The notes below the pieces were generated by a model. The model was not told the DNA's origin, ran no database searches, and saw only the letters and a program-made list of their open reading frames with translations. From NCBI GenBank assembly GCA_022843805.1, contig JALHMY010000034.1:20700-84699 (forward strand): a stretch of 64,000 nt of DNA, in the 5' to 3' direction. The DNA is from Fuerstiella sp. (GTDB lineage Bacteria; Planctomycetota; Planctomycetia; Planctomycetales; Planctomycetaceae). Shown one piece after another: positions 18,523 through 27,186 of this stretch (position 1 is the first letter of the stretch; each line of letters begins with the position of its first letter). The position numbers were made by a program, and so were the translations under genes.

Positions 18523-19554
18523 ATGGATCCCAGCATGACCCGGAACATCGGCCCAAACTTAGTCACTCCGTGGCTCGGACTGTCCCTGAAGCATCCGGTG
18601 GTTGCGTCTGCGTCGCCTTTGTGTCAGACAGTGACCGGCGTTGCACAACTGGCAAAGGCCGGCGCGGCAGCCGTTATCCTTCCTTCGCTGTTTGAAGAAC
18701 AGCTTCATCATGACGCCGCGGCATTTGAGTTTCTGAGCAGCGCCGGCTGTGATTCTTCGGCTGAATCCTCCAGCTACTTTCCATCATTCCCCGAGTTTGA
18801 TCGTGGCCCGACTGACTACCTGAAACTGATCCGTGATGCTCGAGCTGCCATTGATGTCCCGCTGATTGCCAGTTTGAATGGAACCACAGATTCCGGCTGG
18901 ACTGATTACGCTCGTGAAATTGAAAAGGCTGGTGCGGATGCTCTGGAGCTGAATGTTTACGGGCTTCCCGTTGATGAGGATCAGAACGCGAGAATGGTGG
19001 AGGACCGGTACGTTTCCATTGTGAAGCAGGTCACTCAGAGTATCCGGATTCCTGTGTCCGTAAAAATGAACCCCTACTTCAGTTCGCCCATGGAAATGGC
19101 CGACCGTCTGATTGAGGCGGGAGCTTCCGGGCTGGTTCTGTTCAACCGATTTTATCAGCCGGACTTTGACCTGGAGAAGATGGAGGTGGTGCCGAGCCTT
19201 CAGCTGAGTTCGCCGTCAGAAATTCGGCTGCCGCTGTTGTGGCTGTCCGTACTATTTGGTCGCACATCAGGCTCGCTTGCGGCATCGACCGGTGTTGAAA
19301 CTTCCAGCGAGGTGATCAAATATCTGCTTGCCGGTGCCGATGTTGTTATGACCACATCAGCTCTGTTGCGGCATGGACCGGAGCATCTGCGGACTTTAAC
19401 GGATGGCCTGACACAATGGATGACTCAGCGAGGATACGAGTCGGTCGGGCAAATGCGAGGGGCGATGAGTCTTCGCAATGCCAGAAACCCCTCCGCGTTT
19501 GTTCGAGCCAACTATATGAAGACTCTGGCCAGCTATCAGCATCCATTCGTTTGA
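18523..19554 (+). CDS. Dihydroorotate dehydrogenase-like protein
   Basis: The 343-residue protein has the FMN TIM-barrel fold of dihydroorotate dehydrogenases: TPWLGLSLKHPVVASASPL, LIASLNGTTDSGW, ALELNVYGLP, IPVSVKMNPYFSS, GASGLVLFNRFYQPD, and the phosphate-binding end STGVETSSEVIKYLLAGADVV. Proteins annotated 'DHOD-like' often sit beside nifJ and differ from PyrD in the active-site region, so a role in pyrimidine synthesis is not assured. It begins one base after the nifJ stop and is clearly co-translated. I infer a redox function linked to the PFOR. A hairpin with the ggggtcagg repeat follows ten bases after the stop. Confidence 0.87.
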   Translation: MDPSMTRNIGPNLVTPWLGLSLKHPVVASASPLCQTVTGVAQLAKAGAAAVILPSLFEEQLHHDAAAFEFLSSAGCDSSAESSSYFPSFPEFDRGPTDYLKLIRDARAAIDVPLIASLNGTTDSGWTDYAREIEKAGADALELNVYGLPVDEDQNARMVEDRYVSIVKQVTQSIRIPVSVKMNPYFSSPMEMADRLIEAGASGLVLFNRFYQPDFDLEKMEVVPSLQLSSPSEIRLPLLWLSVLFGRTSGSLAASTGVETSSEVIKYLLAGADVVMTTSALLRHGPEHLRTLTDGLTQWMTQRGYESVGQMRGAMSLRNARNPSAFVRANYMKTLASYQHPFV

Positions 19555-19563
19555 AAAAGGTTT

Positions 19564-19613
19564 AAAAAAGGGGTCAGGTCTCTTTCTCTTGAATACAAAA
19601 GAGACCTGACCCC
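19564..19613. repeat. Solo GGGGTCAGGTCTC inverted repeat hairpin
   Basis: The left arm (about 19568-19585, GGGGTCAGGTCTCTTT) and right arm (19598-19613) are perfect complements around a short loop, and each shares its core with the ends of the RAYT transposase element at 20678-21414. It begins ten bases after the DHOD-like stop, so it may also end the redox operon transcript. It is best read as a solo REP-type element of the same family. Confidence 0.75.
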
Positions 19614-19671
19614 TGTTCGGAGACGCATCACCTGAAAGGTAAGCGTTGGATACTCCTTTGAAGGCCTCGGA

Positions 19672-19726
19672 GGGCTGACGCCACTCCGCTCGCCTTGCGT
19701 GCTGGCGAGCGGTGTGGCGTCAGCCC
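19672..19726. repeat. 23-bp-arm hairpin of the CGCTCGCC family
   Basis: The arms at 19672-19694 and 19704-19726 match at 22 of 23 positions around a nine-base loop. The inner motif CCGCTCGCC/GGCGAGCGG also occurs in the 153-bp tandem repeats at 24985-25332, so the two belong to one dispersed palindromic repeat family. Confidence 0.7.
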
Positions 19727-19762
19727 ACCGAGTGCGATTTCTTCCTGATGCTGTTGGTAAAA

Positions 19763-20255
19763 GGGGTCAGGTCCAATAGTGTTCGGCACTGCGATTGCGG
19801 TTGATTGACAGCAGTGTGAGTTATGAGAGGATCGGCAGCATTTGGCAAACCGCTGACAAAGATCCGGCCACATCGGGCAGAGGCGGCTTAAGGCACCGCG
19901 CAGCACCGAACGGCCTGGCGTGCAGAGCGCGCGGGTGACTTACTCTTCAGCAGATCTTATTTTTGTGATGTGCCGTTCCAGCTCTTCGAGCGACGCCCTG
20001 GGCTCACGGCGAGTCTGACCGGGTACGTCATCCGACGGTACCGCATTTGACCCGGATGCTGCTGACGATGCACTGCTGGCAGGTTTGGTATCAGGTTGTT
20101 CCGGGTCCGGGGCCACGAAGTTCGGCTTACAATGTCACTCTGGCAGGTTAGAGATTCACTGTCAGGACGATGCGCAAAAAGCGTGCCAAAACAGATGTGA
20201 TTCCCATGCGTGAGGTGGCGCAAATTTCGTGCCGAACACTATTGGACCTGACCCC
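19763..20255. mobile_element. Decayed element bounded by 27-bp perfect inverted repeats
   Basis: The sequence at 19763-19789 (starting GGGGTCAGGTCC, ending GTTCGGCAC) is repeated as an exact 27-base reverse complement at 20229-20255. The outer eleven bases equal those of the RAYT element next to it. The interior (about 440 bases) has no intact gene. A minus-strand frame ending EELERHITKIRSAEE near 19937 and a plus-strand start MRKKRAKTDVIPMREVAQIS at 20168 look like fragments of real genes. I interpret the unit as a non-autonomous or dead relative that could be mobilised by the same transposase. Confidence 0.6.
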
Positions 20256-20273
20256 ATTATGCGTTTGACACCT

Positions 20274-20600
20274 TTATGTGTTCTGTGAAGCATTCCTATT
20301 AAAAAACCGCCACATCCACGCATAAACAAGATAGAGCAGTGACGGAATCAGCGTCCACTGTATTAATCCTGTCAAGTAGATCGGCACTACTATCCATTGC
20401 CGTGGCACGAATTCGCTCAACGGTTCGGTAATGAAGCTAAGGGGGTAGATCATCAGAGCAATAATCATCCACTCCCAGGGCATTTCCCCCAATGTCGATC
20501 GGGTCGACATCCAGAGCGAGTAAAACATGATGCTATATATACAATCCGCTACTGCAGTAATGAAGAACACATATCTCCAGGCACTGAAGGTCTTTTTCAT
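20274..20600 (-). CDS. Small membrane protein of unknown function
   Basis: The 108-residue product starts MKKTFSAWRYVFFITAVADC and has about three hydrophobic segments: YVFFITAVADCIYSIMFYSL, WEWMIIALMIYPLSFI, and VVPIYLTGLIQWTLIPSLLY. A GGAAGAG ribosome site lies eight bases before the ATG. No family is recognised. It sits between a dead repeat-bounded element and the RAYT transposase, that is, in an accessory zone, and could be cargo carried by repeat-mediated rearrangement. The ribosome site and clean membrane pattern favour a real gene. Confidence 0.6.
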   Translation of the reverse strand: MKKTFSAWRYVFFITAVADCIYSIMFYSLWMSTRSTLGEMPWEWMIIALMIYPLSFITEPLSEFVPRQWIVVPIYLTGLIQWTLIPSLLYLVYAWMWRFFNRNASQNT

Positions 20601-20677
20601 ACTGAGTTGCTCTTCCTGAAGTTGTCAGCCGTTCGATGACCTTATTCTGTCATCGCATCCGCACGACATGGCGTTTG

Positions 20678-21414
20678 AAAAAGGGGTCAGGTCTCATTCT
20701 TTGGTCTTCCCCTTGGCCGGGTTGTGGATTCAAGCCCAAGACGTACGGCACTGCTCCTGATCCATTGAGCGTCACCAAACGGGAGTCCACGTTTGACGCT
20801 GTTCCGCAACGATTGCAGCTCGGCGTCTGTCTCGACTTTGTTCACCCACGAACGCCAGTTTCGCGGCAGAGGCGGATCGTTGGGAATGGTCAGCCAGGGG
20901 GACTCTTCGGGCAAGCGACGCCGGCGGTAAGCAGAACTCCACTTCCATTCCTCTGCCAGTTCAGTCAGATTGGCACGCACCGGATTTCGTTCGACGTAAC
21001 GCATCACGGTCAGCAGGTGATTGTCGCTTTGAATCGGAAACGATTTGAACCGGCCCTGATACAGATGTCCGGTCCCACCCGTCTTGTAATGAGCGTGCCA
21101 CCGCATGGTGTGCATGACGGTGAGTCGCCGGAAGAACTCGCTGACCTGATCGGCGGTTTCCGGCCGAACCACAAAATGCCAGTGATTCGGCATTGTGACC
21201 ATGGCAAAGATGGGCAGCGGAACGATCTGCCAGGTCTCATCGAGCACGCGCATGAAAGCTTCGTAGTCTTCCGGTTTTTCAAAAATCGTCAGTCGAGCCA
21301 CCGCTCGATTGAGAATGTGGAAGACCTCACCCGCAGGACAAATTCGTTTGGTTCTTGGCATTGAGTGAGTATAACAGCACTCTTCAACAAAACAATGAGA
21401 CCTGACCCCTTTTT
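20678..21414 (-). mobile_element. REP-associated tyrosine transposase (RAYT) element with inverted ends
   Basis: A 21-base sequence at 20678-20698 (AAAAAGGGGTCAGGTCTCA and following TT) recurs as an exact reverse complement at 21394-21414. These arms bracket one transposase gene, whose stop codon lies inside the left arm. Two further sites with the same core (19564-19613 and 19763/20255) lie within 1.1 kb. This is the arrangement expected for an IS200/IS605-related RAYT unit with its REP-type ends. Confidence 0.8.
20687..21361 (-). CDS. REP-associated tyrosine transposase (Y1/IS200-like)
   Basis: The 224-residue protein from the ATG at 21361 starts MPRTKRICPAGEVFHILNRA. It carries the Y1 transposase HUH motif in VTMPNHWHFVVRPET, the linker GGTGHLYQGRFKSFPIQSDN, and the candidate catalytic Tyr in VMRYVERNPVRANLTELAEE. 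These blocks define the RAYT branch of IS200-like transposases, which nick single-stranded REP hairpins. All catalytic blocks are intact. A 99-codon upstream extension of the frame crosses the right inverted repeat and is rejected as the start. The last codons (RGRPKNET) overlap the left inverted repeat. It is likely active or recently active, given the perfect ends. Confidence 0.9.
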   Translation of the reverse strand: MPRTKRICPAGEVFHILNRAVARLTIFEKPEDYEAFMRVLDETWQIVPLPIFAMVTMPNHWHFVVRPETADQVSEFFRRLTVMHTMRWHAHYKTGGTGHLYQGRFKSFPIQSDNHLLTVMRYVERNPVRANLTELAEEWKWSSAYRRRRLPEESPWLTIPNDPPLPRNWRSWVNKVETDAELQSLRNSVKRGLPFGDAQWIRSSAVRLGLESTTRPRGRPKNET

Positions 21415-21612
21415 GCCCGGGATCATGCGCAGGATCATTTTGCTCCGGTGGTTGTGCGTGTGTTGCAGATCGCTTTGACACTGGCTGTAAATGTGACTGA
21501 GCGGAGTTTTTGGTGAGGGAGACATGCTTTCGATTCCGGACAATGAAGTATACAACAAAGAGAAGAGAAGCATGATCAATGACAATCGGCCATAAATCTG
21601 AAAGGCGCTCGC

Positions 21613-22620
21613 GTGACTGTTCGTCGAATTGCTGCTGTGACTGGACTTTCGTTAGCACTCTGCCTGATAGTGTGCAGCGCCGCAGAAGGAGTTGATCAGG
21701 CTACGCGAGCCCGTTTTATCAATGCGGTAGAGGAGACACGACAACTGTTAGCGTCCTCAGAATTCTCTGCGGAGCTCAACATCCGTCATGTAAAAGACTA
21801 TGAGTCCATTTCTGCAAAAAAGCGTGCTGAGTTGATCGCTGCCGGTCGGAACCCGGACGCTCTGGAGACAGAAGCGTTTCGCTTTATGGTTTCCGGCGGT
21901 ATGTCCCTGGAAACAGGGAGCAAATTGCCCCAAGCGGAATATGTGAATGCACTTAATGACGTGTATGCATTCCGGATTGGACGACCAGCTCAAGACGCCA
22001 CATACTCCATCGAAGGGTTGGAGCGAAGGGGTGAAAATCTCGACGCAGACCGAAAAATACAGGAAATTGTTAATGACGGCAGGGCACTCGCCGTCGGCAG
22101 TTGGTATATCAATCAGGAACCACTCCATGTAGTCGTCGGTGGTCCACTGTTTCATTTCGTTGATGTCAGGGAGGTCGAATGGAACGGCAGGAATGCCGTC
22201 AGAGTCGATTTCGAACGTCCAGATTCCCAAAATGTAATGCTTGATTTCGGATTAAGTTACTTCATCTGCGATATAGCCCGGAAGTGGGCTATCGTGGAAT
22301 ACGAGTTAAAAGTCGGAAAATCCGCCACGCAGCATGTGGACATTACTCTCGGCGAGGTGATTCACGGGTTTCCTGTTCCGTCGCGTATACTGCGACGAAT
22401 GACCGGGGACGACAAAGAGACTGTACGGCGTTTGACTTCGGACGTGACATTGTTGCGAACACCTGTTCCGGATATTGAATTTCAACTAACACACTACGGA
22501 CTGCCTGAGCCAGTTTTTACTCCCCCAGGCAGTTCGCGATGGTTTTGGTTTCTCGGTGTCGGCGCAGCATTCATCGCGATTGGATTTCTTGTGCATAAAC
22601 GGCGTAATCTCAGATCGTAA
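21613..22620 (+). CDS. Exported single-pass protein of unknown function
   Basis: The 335-residue protein starts at a GTG and has a signal peptide (RRIAAVTGLSLALCLIVCSA with likely cleavage near SAAEG). A C-terminal membrane helix SRWFWFLGVGAAFIAIGFLV is followed by the basic end HKRRNLRS, so it is periplasmic with a C-terminal anchor. The body is beta-rich (for example QPLHVVVGGPLFHFV-like and VRVDFERPDSQNVMLDFG segments) and resembles lipid-carrier-like periplasmic domains only in general pattern. No named family is recognised. The gene has no partner in the same operon other than the broken Lnt-like gene downstream. Confidence 0.65.
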   Translation: MTVRRIAAVTGLSLALCLIVCSAAEGVDQATRARFINAVEETRQLLASSEFSAELNIRHVKDYESISAKKRAELIAAGRNPDALETEAFRFMVSGGMSLETGSKLPQAEYVNALNDVYAFRIGRPAQDATYSIEGLERRGENLDADRKIQEIVNDGRALAVGSWYINQEPLHVVVGGPLFHFVDVREVEWNGRNAVRVDFERPDSQNVMLDFGLSYFICDIARKWAIVEYELKVGKSATQHVDITLGEVIHGFPVPSRILRRMTGDDKETVRRLTSDVTLLRTPVPDIEFQLTHYGLPEPVFTPPGSSRWFWFLGVGAAFIAIGFLVHKRRNLRS

Positions 22621-22815
22621 GCCGAGGCTCATGAGTGGTCGCTGGACGGCATCTTATGCAGCACTCAATTCCAGGCGTTCGATGGTGTTTTTTTGCGTGT
22701 CGCTGGACTTCATTGGGTTGTGCAATTGGGTTGACGTTTTCGTGTTGACCACAGTCGTGTTGTTTTTGCTTGTTTGCATCGACGCATTCTGGCCGCCAGC
22801 ACAATCTTGTAGTTC

Positions 22816-23751
22816 ATGGTGTCTTATCCGCCGTTTTCGTGGCCAGCCTGGTGGTTCTGCCTGGCACCAGTGATACCGATGTGGCGCGATCATAAATTGG
22901 AGATGTCCAGCCTTCGGCTCACAACGGAAGCTGTCGCTATCGGATTTGCAATGGAGTGGCTCTCGACGGGATTCGTACGTGCCGGATTACCGGCATGGGG
23001 ATGGCTGGTTCAGGCGTTGGCGTGTCTGGTGTTCAGCCTGCAATTTCTGGCCGTGGCCGTGACAATCCGATCAATGCGGAGACAACCGATGGTGGCAGCA
23101 TCTGCGGCAACGGCTGTGGTGGCTGTCGTTGGCGAACTGCTTGAGGCCTGGTGCGGTGTGTCCTGGTCCGTGTCGAATTTTTCCCTCACTGTGGGAAATA
23201 CGCCGCTGGCGCAATGGTCACGTTGGATTACCCCGTTCGGCGTGGCTGGATTACTGTACCTGGTGAATTTTCTGTTGATCCCGAATCCGTGTGCTGACAG
23301 GAAACGGAGATGGATCGGCCCAGTGATCGGAGCTGGCGTTTTAGGGGTTGCGTGGTGTGGGGGCGGATTGATCGCAGCCCACACGTCCGTTGCTCCGCTC
23401 TCGTTTTCGGTGATGCTCGTGCAACCCCCGTTGGTATTCCACGATCTGAGGGGAAACCAGCATGGAATCGCGGTCTCAGTGTGTTATGAGTCGTTTTTAC
23501 CGTGGTTGCCCCAATATCGTCGATCGGCAAATGAAGATGCAATTATCCATCTTGTCTACGACGGTAAAACTGCTGAATATCCAGGCATGATCCAACGACA
23601 CATTCGGATGTGCCAATTTCGAGCGATTGAGACGCGGAAATGGAATCTCGTTTGTTCGACATGGGCCGGAACTTCGATTATTGATCCGACGGGGAGAATT
23701 ATCAGACAATTGCCACCGGTTGCCGGTGTCTTGAGGACAGACGCATTGTGA
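22816..23751 (+). pseudogene. Internally deleted apolipoprotein N-acyltransferase-like gene
   Basis: The open frame encodes 311 residues with the Lnt architecture: the N-terminal phrase SYPPFSWPAWWFCLAPVIPM, several membrane helices, then a nitrilase-fold end. The end has VSVCYESFLPWLPQYRRSAN (catalytic Cys), RHIRMCQFRAIETRKWNLVC and SIIDPTGRIIRQLP, all typical of Lnt. The sequence jumps from MLVQPPLVFHDLRGNQ directly to the Cys motif, so the part that should hold the catalytic Glu and Lys (roughly 120-150 residues) is absent. Upstream the same frame reads HRRILAASTIL, a TAG stop, then FMVSYPPFSWP, so the first membrane helix is cut off by a nonsense codon. It is probably a non-functional Lnt paralogue, although a shortened protein could still be made. 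Confidence 0.65.
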
Positions 23752-23790
23752 AAGTGCGCTAATGATCGATTTTTCCGGGAGATTTACATC

Positions 23791-24858
23791 ATGATAACAG
23801 GTCAGCGGCGGGCTCGTGGGTTTACACTGATTGAATTGCTGGTCGTGATCTCCGTGCTTGCTTTGCTGGTGGGACTGCTGCTTCCAGCCGTGCAGCAGAC
23901 GCGGGAAGCAGCAAGACGCATGCAGTGCCAAAATAGCATGAAACAGATCGGTCTGGCGCTGCACAACTATCACGACGTGTACCGTGTTCTTCCTCCTGCT
24001 TCGATCTGGGCTGGCCCTGGAGAACCGTACGGTGGCGGATTGATGCCGCTTGGGACGTTTGATCGCGTGGCTATGGGATTGTCTCCCGGCACCGAGCCCG
24101 ACCGGCTTCGTTCAAGCTGGGTCATCGCACTTCTGCCCTACCTGGATCAAACAACACTCCATAATGCATTTGACTTGAATCAGCCGGTTGATGCCGAAGC
24201 GAATCGGATTGCCCGCAATTATGTGTTGAGCGTGATGAGATGCCCTACCGATGCCTACAACAGCTCGCCCTATGAGCGCGCTCTTCTGGCGGGGACGAGC
24301 GGACATTCGTACGCGCGCGGAAACTATGGGTTCAACGTCGGCCCAAACCGCGTGTGTTTTCGTTTTCAAGCGGGATGCACTGACGGCTTCGATACTGGAA
24401 CAAACGATCTGATCAATACAAATGCAACAGTCTCGGGGAGTGGGATTGGTGGGATCAATGTTTCATTCGGATTCAACCGTTTCCCGAATGGGCTTTCAAA
24501 CATTGTGGCGATCGACGAAATCCGGGCGGGGATCGAACCGCTCGACCCGCGCGGAACCTGGGCTTTGGGAATGCCTGCCGCGAATATGACAGCCGTTGGA
24601 TTACCCGGGCCGAATCCTCGAGAACCGGATGGCATCACATCCTGTACGATGTTGACGTTGAAGTATTCAACGGCGGAACTGAAGCGTCTGGGAATGCCGT
24701 GCAGTGATGCTCCGATCTCGGGAAACTTCGCGGCGGCGGCTCGATCCATGCATGTGGGATTGGTGAACACCCTGCGGTTGGACGGCTCGGCGAGCGCAGT
24801 GCAGAATAGCATTGACAGTGATGTCTGGCTGCAATTGCACTCCAAAGATATGAGATGA
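23791..24858 (+). CDS. DUF1559 family pseudopilin-like protein
   Basis: The 355-residue protein begins with the prepilin-like segment [20 protein letters not shown] and continues [20 protein letters not shown] and [20 protein letters not shown], which is the DUF1559 signature. The C-terminal block ([20 protein letters not shown]) is the usual family end in a slightly divergent form. GGGAG lies ten bases before the ATG. It is about 28 residues longer than the family member at 2556 and has a different middle region, so it is not a recent duplicate. Confidence 0.9.
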   Translation: MITGQRRARGFTLIELLVVISVLALLVGLLLPAVQQTREAARRMQCQNSMKQIGLALHNYHDVYRVLPPASIWAGPGEPYGGGLMPLGTFDRVAMGLSPGTEPDRLRSSWVIALLPYLDQTTLHNAFDLNQPVDAEANRIARNYVLSVMRCPTDAYNSSPYERALLAGTSGHSYARGNYGFNVGPNRVCFRFQAGCTDGFDTGTNDLINTNATVSGSGIGGINVSFGFNRFPNGLSNIVAIDEIRAGIEPLDPRGTWALGMPAANMTAVGLPGPNPREPDGITSCTMLTLKYSTAELKRLGMPCSDAPISGNFAAAARSMHVGLVNTLRLDGSASAVQNSIDSDVWLQLHSKDMR

Positions 24859-24984
24859 TTGAGCGATGATGCACGAAGAACATGACATGGCTGGCACGAT
24901 ATCTGGATCTCAGTGCCAACATTCCATCGCACGATCGATTTAATGCCATCTTCGCCGCCATGAATTCACGTGAGAATCGCGTAC

Positions 24985-25332
24985 CGGGAAGCTGACGCAT
25001 CCCGCTCGCCAAATTGCATTGCGATTTGGCGAGCGGCCCGGTGTCAACCGGCCGGTACAAACCCTCGGCACCGTCACATCCGGCTCATCCGCTGATTCGT
25101 CCGTCTGAGCACCGAAACCCGGGGGGAATTGCAAACTCGGGAAGCTGACGCATCCCGCTCGCCAAATTGCATTGCGATTTGGCGAGCGGCCCGGTGTTAA
25201 CCGGCCGGTACAAACCCTCGGCACCGTCCCATCCGGCTCATCCACTGATTCGTTCGTCTGAGCACCGAAACCCGGGGGGAATTGCATACTCGGGAAGCTG
25301 ACGCATCCCGCTCGCCAAATTGCTTTGCGATT
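24985..25332. repeat. Tandem repeat of 153-bp units, two full and one partial copy
   Basis: Units start at 24985, 25138 and 25291 with identical CGGGAAGCTGACGCATCCCG. The first two copies differ at only a few bases; the third ends near 25332. Each unit contains a hairpin (CGCTCGCCAAAT paired with ATTTGGCGAGCG), related to the hairpin at 19672-19726. Because 153 is a multiple of three, an open frame runs through the repeats on the minus strand, but there is no sign that it is translated. The whole 24859-25417 gap holds nothing else recognisable. Confidence 0.85.
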
Positions 25333-25417
25333 CTGCTCATACCGGTTACGACATGCCGGACAAACTGTGATTCGGCCCTCTCTGCCCTGTGTCGGGAGCG
25401 ATACAGCGTCGGACGGC

Positions 25418-26167
25418 TCAGGGTCGTCGTCGCAGAATTTTGGACAGCAGAAATGAGCACAGCAGTATCAGGGACCATGCGCTGGAGGCAACGAAGAACC
25501 CAGTTGCAAATTGCTGTAACTGATAATTCTGAGCTGCGTCGGCTGAAATCACCTGCATGAGAATCAGCGGTTCCGACGAGGAATTCAGTCCGTGCAGCTT
25601 CGATGCCCGATCCGCAAGTAACTGTGATCCGGACAATGAAAAACCTGTTCGCCGTACAAAGACACCTGAACCGGAATTCCAGATATCCGGATGCCATGGA
25701 AGACGACTGCCGGAGTCCAGTGTTTCAGCCACGACCCATGTCTCCACAGGGTTCTGCGGACTCCATGTCCTGCTGACCAGAGGCGCGATGCGTCTCCTTC
25801 CGTAAACTCGGGATGGCCGCCCTGCCCGCATGGTCTCTTCATGAGAATACTCGGTGGCAATTTTCCACTCGGAAGTCACATGACCTGCGATCCAGTGACT
25901 ACCCGGTATTTTTCCGGTCTGATCCAGAGGTTCGACAGTACCTGTGACTGGGATCTCTGATTTCAGGCCTGGCCACAAGGTCACGACAGAGAACAGTCCG
26001 ATCGCAGGAAATATGAGTCCAGGCCTGCCGCGTGCAACAAAGAGACCGAGCGGTACTCCAGAAAGGAATACGGCCATCAAAGCGACAGGATGGATATAAC
26101 AGACGGCAATCGCACCGAACGCGATCTGCAGGGCAATTGCCGCATATCCCAAAGTCAGAGTTCTCAT
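25418..26167 (-). CDS. Membrane protein of unknown function
   Basis: The 249-residue product has three hydrophobic helices at the N-terminus (LGYAAIALQIAFGAIAVCYI, PVALMAVFLSGVPLGLFVA, GLIFPAIGLFSVVTLWPG), a soluble middle of about 130 residues, and a C-terminal helix (TGFFVASSAWSLILLCSFLL) ending in KILRRRP. The middle would be extracytoplasmic. No family is recognised. It is 54 bases upstream of the PEP-CTERM gene end in the same orientation, so the two could be transcribed together. Confidence 0.6.
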   Translation of the reverse strand: MRTLTLGYAAIALQIAFGAIAVCYIHPVALMAVFLSGVPLGLFVARGRPGLIFPAIGLFSVVTLWPGLKSEIPVTGTVEPLDQTGKIPGSHWIAGHVTSEWKIATEYSHEETMRAGRPSRVYGRRRIAPLVSRTWSPQNPVETWVVAETLDSGSRLPWHPDIWNSGSGVFVRRTGFSLSGSQLLADRASKLHGLNSSSEPLILMQVISADAAQNYQLQQFATGFFVASSAWSLILLCSFLLSKILRRRP

Positions 26168-26221
26168 TGCGGTGACATTTTGGCGTTCAAAAACGACCGC
26201 AGCGGCATGGAATAAGGTGCT

Positions 26222-26983
26222 TCAAATACGGCTGTCGGATTCTGGATTTACAGCTGCGCCAGAGGATCGGAATCGCTTCGATTTCCAAAGCAGGGCCACA
26301 ACAGAACCGACAGTCAGAAAGGCAACGGTGGATGGCTCAGGAACTGAAACGCCGGCGACACCCATGGAGTAGTCGTTGTTAAAAGCATTCGCGAAGTTAT
26401 AACTTAGAAAGCCTGCGTTAATGAAGCTGTTGCTGTTGTTTCCACTCGGGAGCCCGATTGCATTGGCCTTACGAGTCGTTGAAACATACGACTTGAAAAC
26501 CGATGCATTGTCAATTCCAACCAGTGGAGAAACTGACAGCCAGTAGGTACCCGCCGCGAGGCTGACATCGAGCCCGGTCACTTCAATCCTGTACTCCGGG
26601 AAGCCTGGCGACGGATTCGTGCGGCCATTGCTCGTTTGAGTGGCAGCACTGATCCCTGAGGCAATCACGGTTCCGCTGTTACCAGCTGACATACCCGAAC
26701 GAATAGACCATGATGCCTGCGTGACTCCCGTTATCTGCATGGAGTTATTCGACCATACTCGCTGGACCTTCCAGCCTGCCGGGTTCGTAACAACAAAATC
26801 ATCATAAACGTTCATCGAACCGCGGTTCGATGTTTCCTGGTTGACTGTTCCCCCTCCGCTTGACCCAATTTGTCCGATAGAGACGTCACCATTGTACCAA
26901 AGAATTGTGTCTGCACAGGCCGATCCGGAAACCGGTACGAAGCAGCAAATGACGATTAGAATAGACCGAACTGATGAGTGCAT
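26222..26983 (-). CDS. PEP-CTERM sorting domain protein
   Basis: From the ATG at 26983 the 253-residue protein has a signal peptide (MHSSVRSILIVICCFVPVSG, cleavage near ACA) and a C-terminal PEP-CTERM anchor (SVPEPSTVAFLTVGSVVALL, then WKSKRFRSSG). It ends with an extra 13 residues or so beyond the basic cluster, which is longer than usual. The body is beta-rich with a choice-of-anchor-like pattern (DTILWYNGDVSIGQI, TYWLSVSPLVG) that I cannot assign firmly. An upstream extension of the frame to 27127 covers the divergent promoter and is rejected. It is transcribed away from the Exb operon. Confidence 0.82.
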   Translation of the reverse strand: MHSSVRSILIVICCFVPVSGSACADTILWYNGDVSIGQIGSSGGGTVNQETSNRGSMNVYDDFVVTNPAGWKVQRVWSNNSMQITGVTQASWSIRSGMSAGNSGTVIASGISAATQTSNGRTNPSPGFPEYRIEVTGLDVSLAAGTYWLSVSPLVGIDNASVFKSYVSTTRKANAIGLPSGNNSNSFINAGFLSYNFANAFNNDYSMGVAGVSVPEPSTVAFLTVGSVVALLWKSKRFRSSGAAVNPESDSRI

Positions 26984-27007
26984 GGTGGAGTCCTGACTCG
27001 AAAGTGT

Positions 27008-27036
27008 TTGTCTGTGCATCATTATGATGGTATTAT
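27008..27036 (+). promoter_or_regulatory. Sigma70-like promoter of the Exb/kinase operon
   Basis: TTGTCT at 27008-27013 and TATTAT at 27031-27036 are separated by exactly 17 bases, a close match to the vegetative consensus. It lies about 150 bases upstream of the first gene of the Exb operon and within the divergent gap. No other equally good pair is seen before 27187. Confidence 0.5.
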
Positions 27037-27186
27037 GTCCAAAACCCGGGTGCAACAATTTGATTTTCAATTTTTCGGGAACTGCGAATTTCTCGCCTGG
27101 AACCCTTCTGCGAATCACACCGAGCACCTGTCTCTGTCAAAAAATGCTGAGGGAATTCTGCCGACAAATTGAACGGAGCAGATGGC

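Noticed and set aside
20168..20242. Start of an IS21-type transposase (MRKKRAKTDVIPMREVAQIS)
   Set aside because: It resembles IstA starts only over about 20 residues and ends at the inverted repeat; too short to call.
24940..25287. Open frame through the 153-bp repeats, and possible CRISPR
   Set aside because: The unit length is divisible by three, which keeps the frame open by chance. Units are directly adjacent without unique spacers, so it is not a CRISPR.
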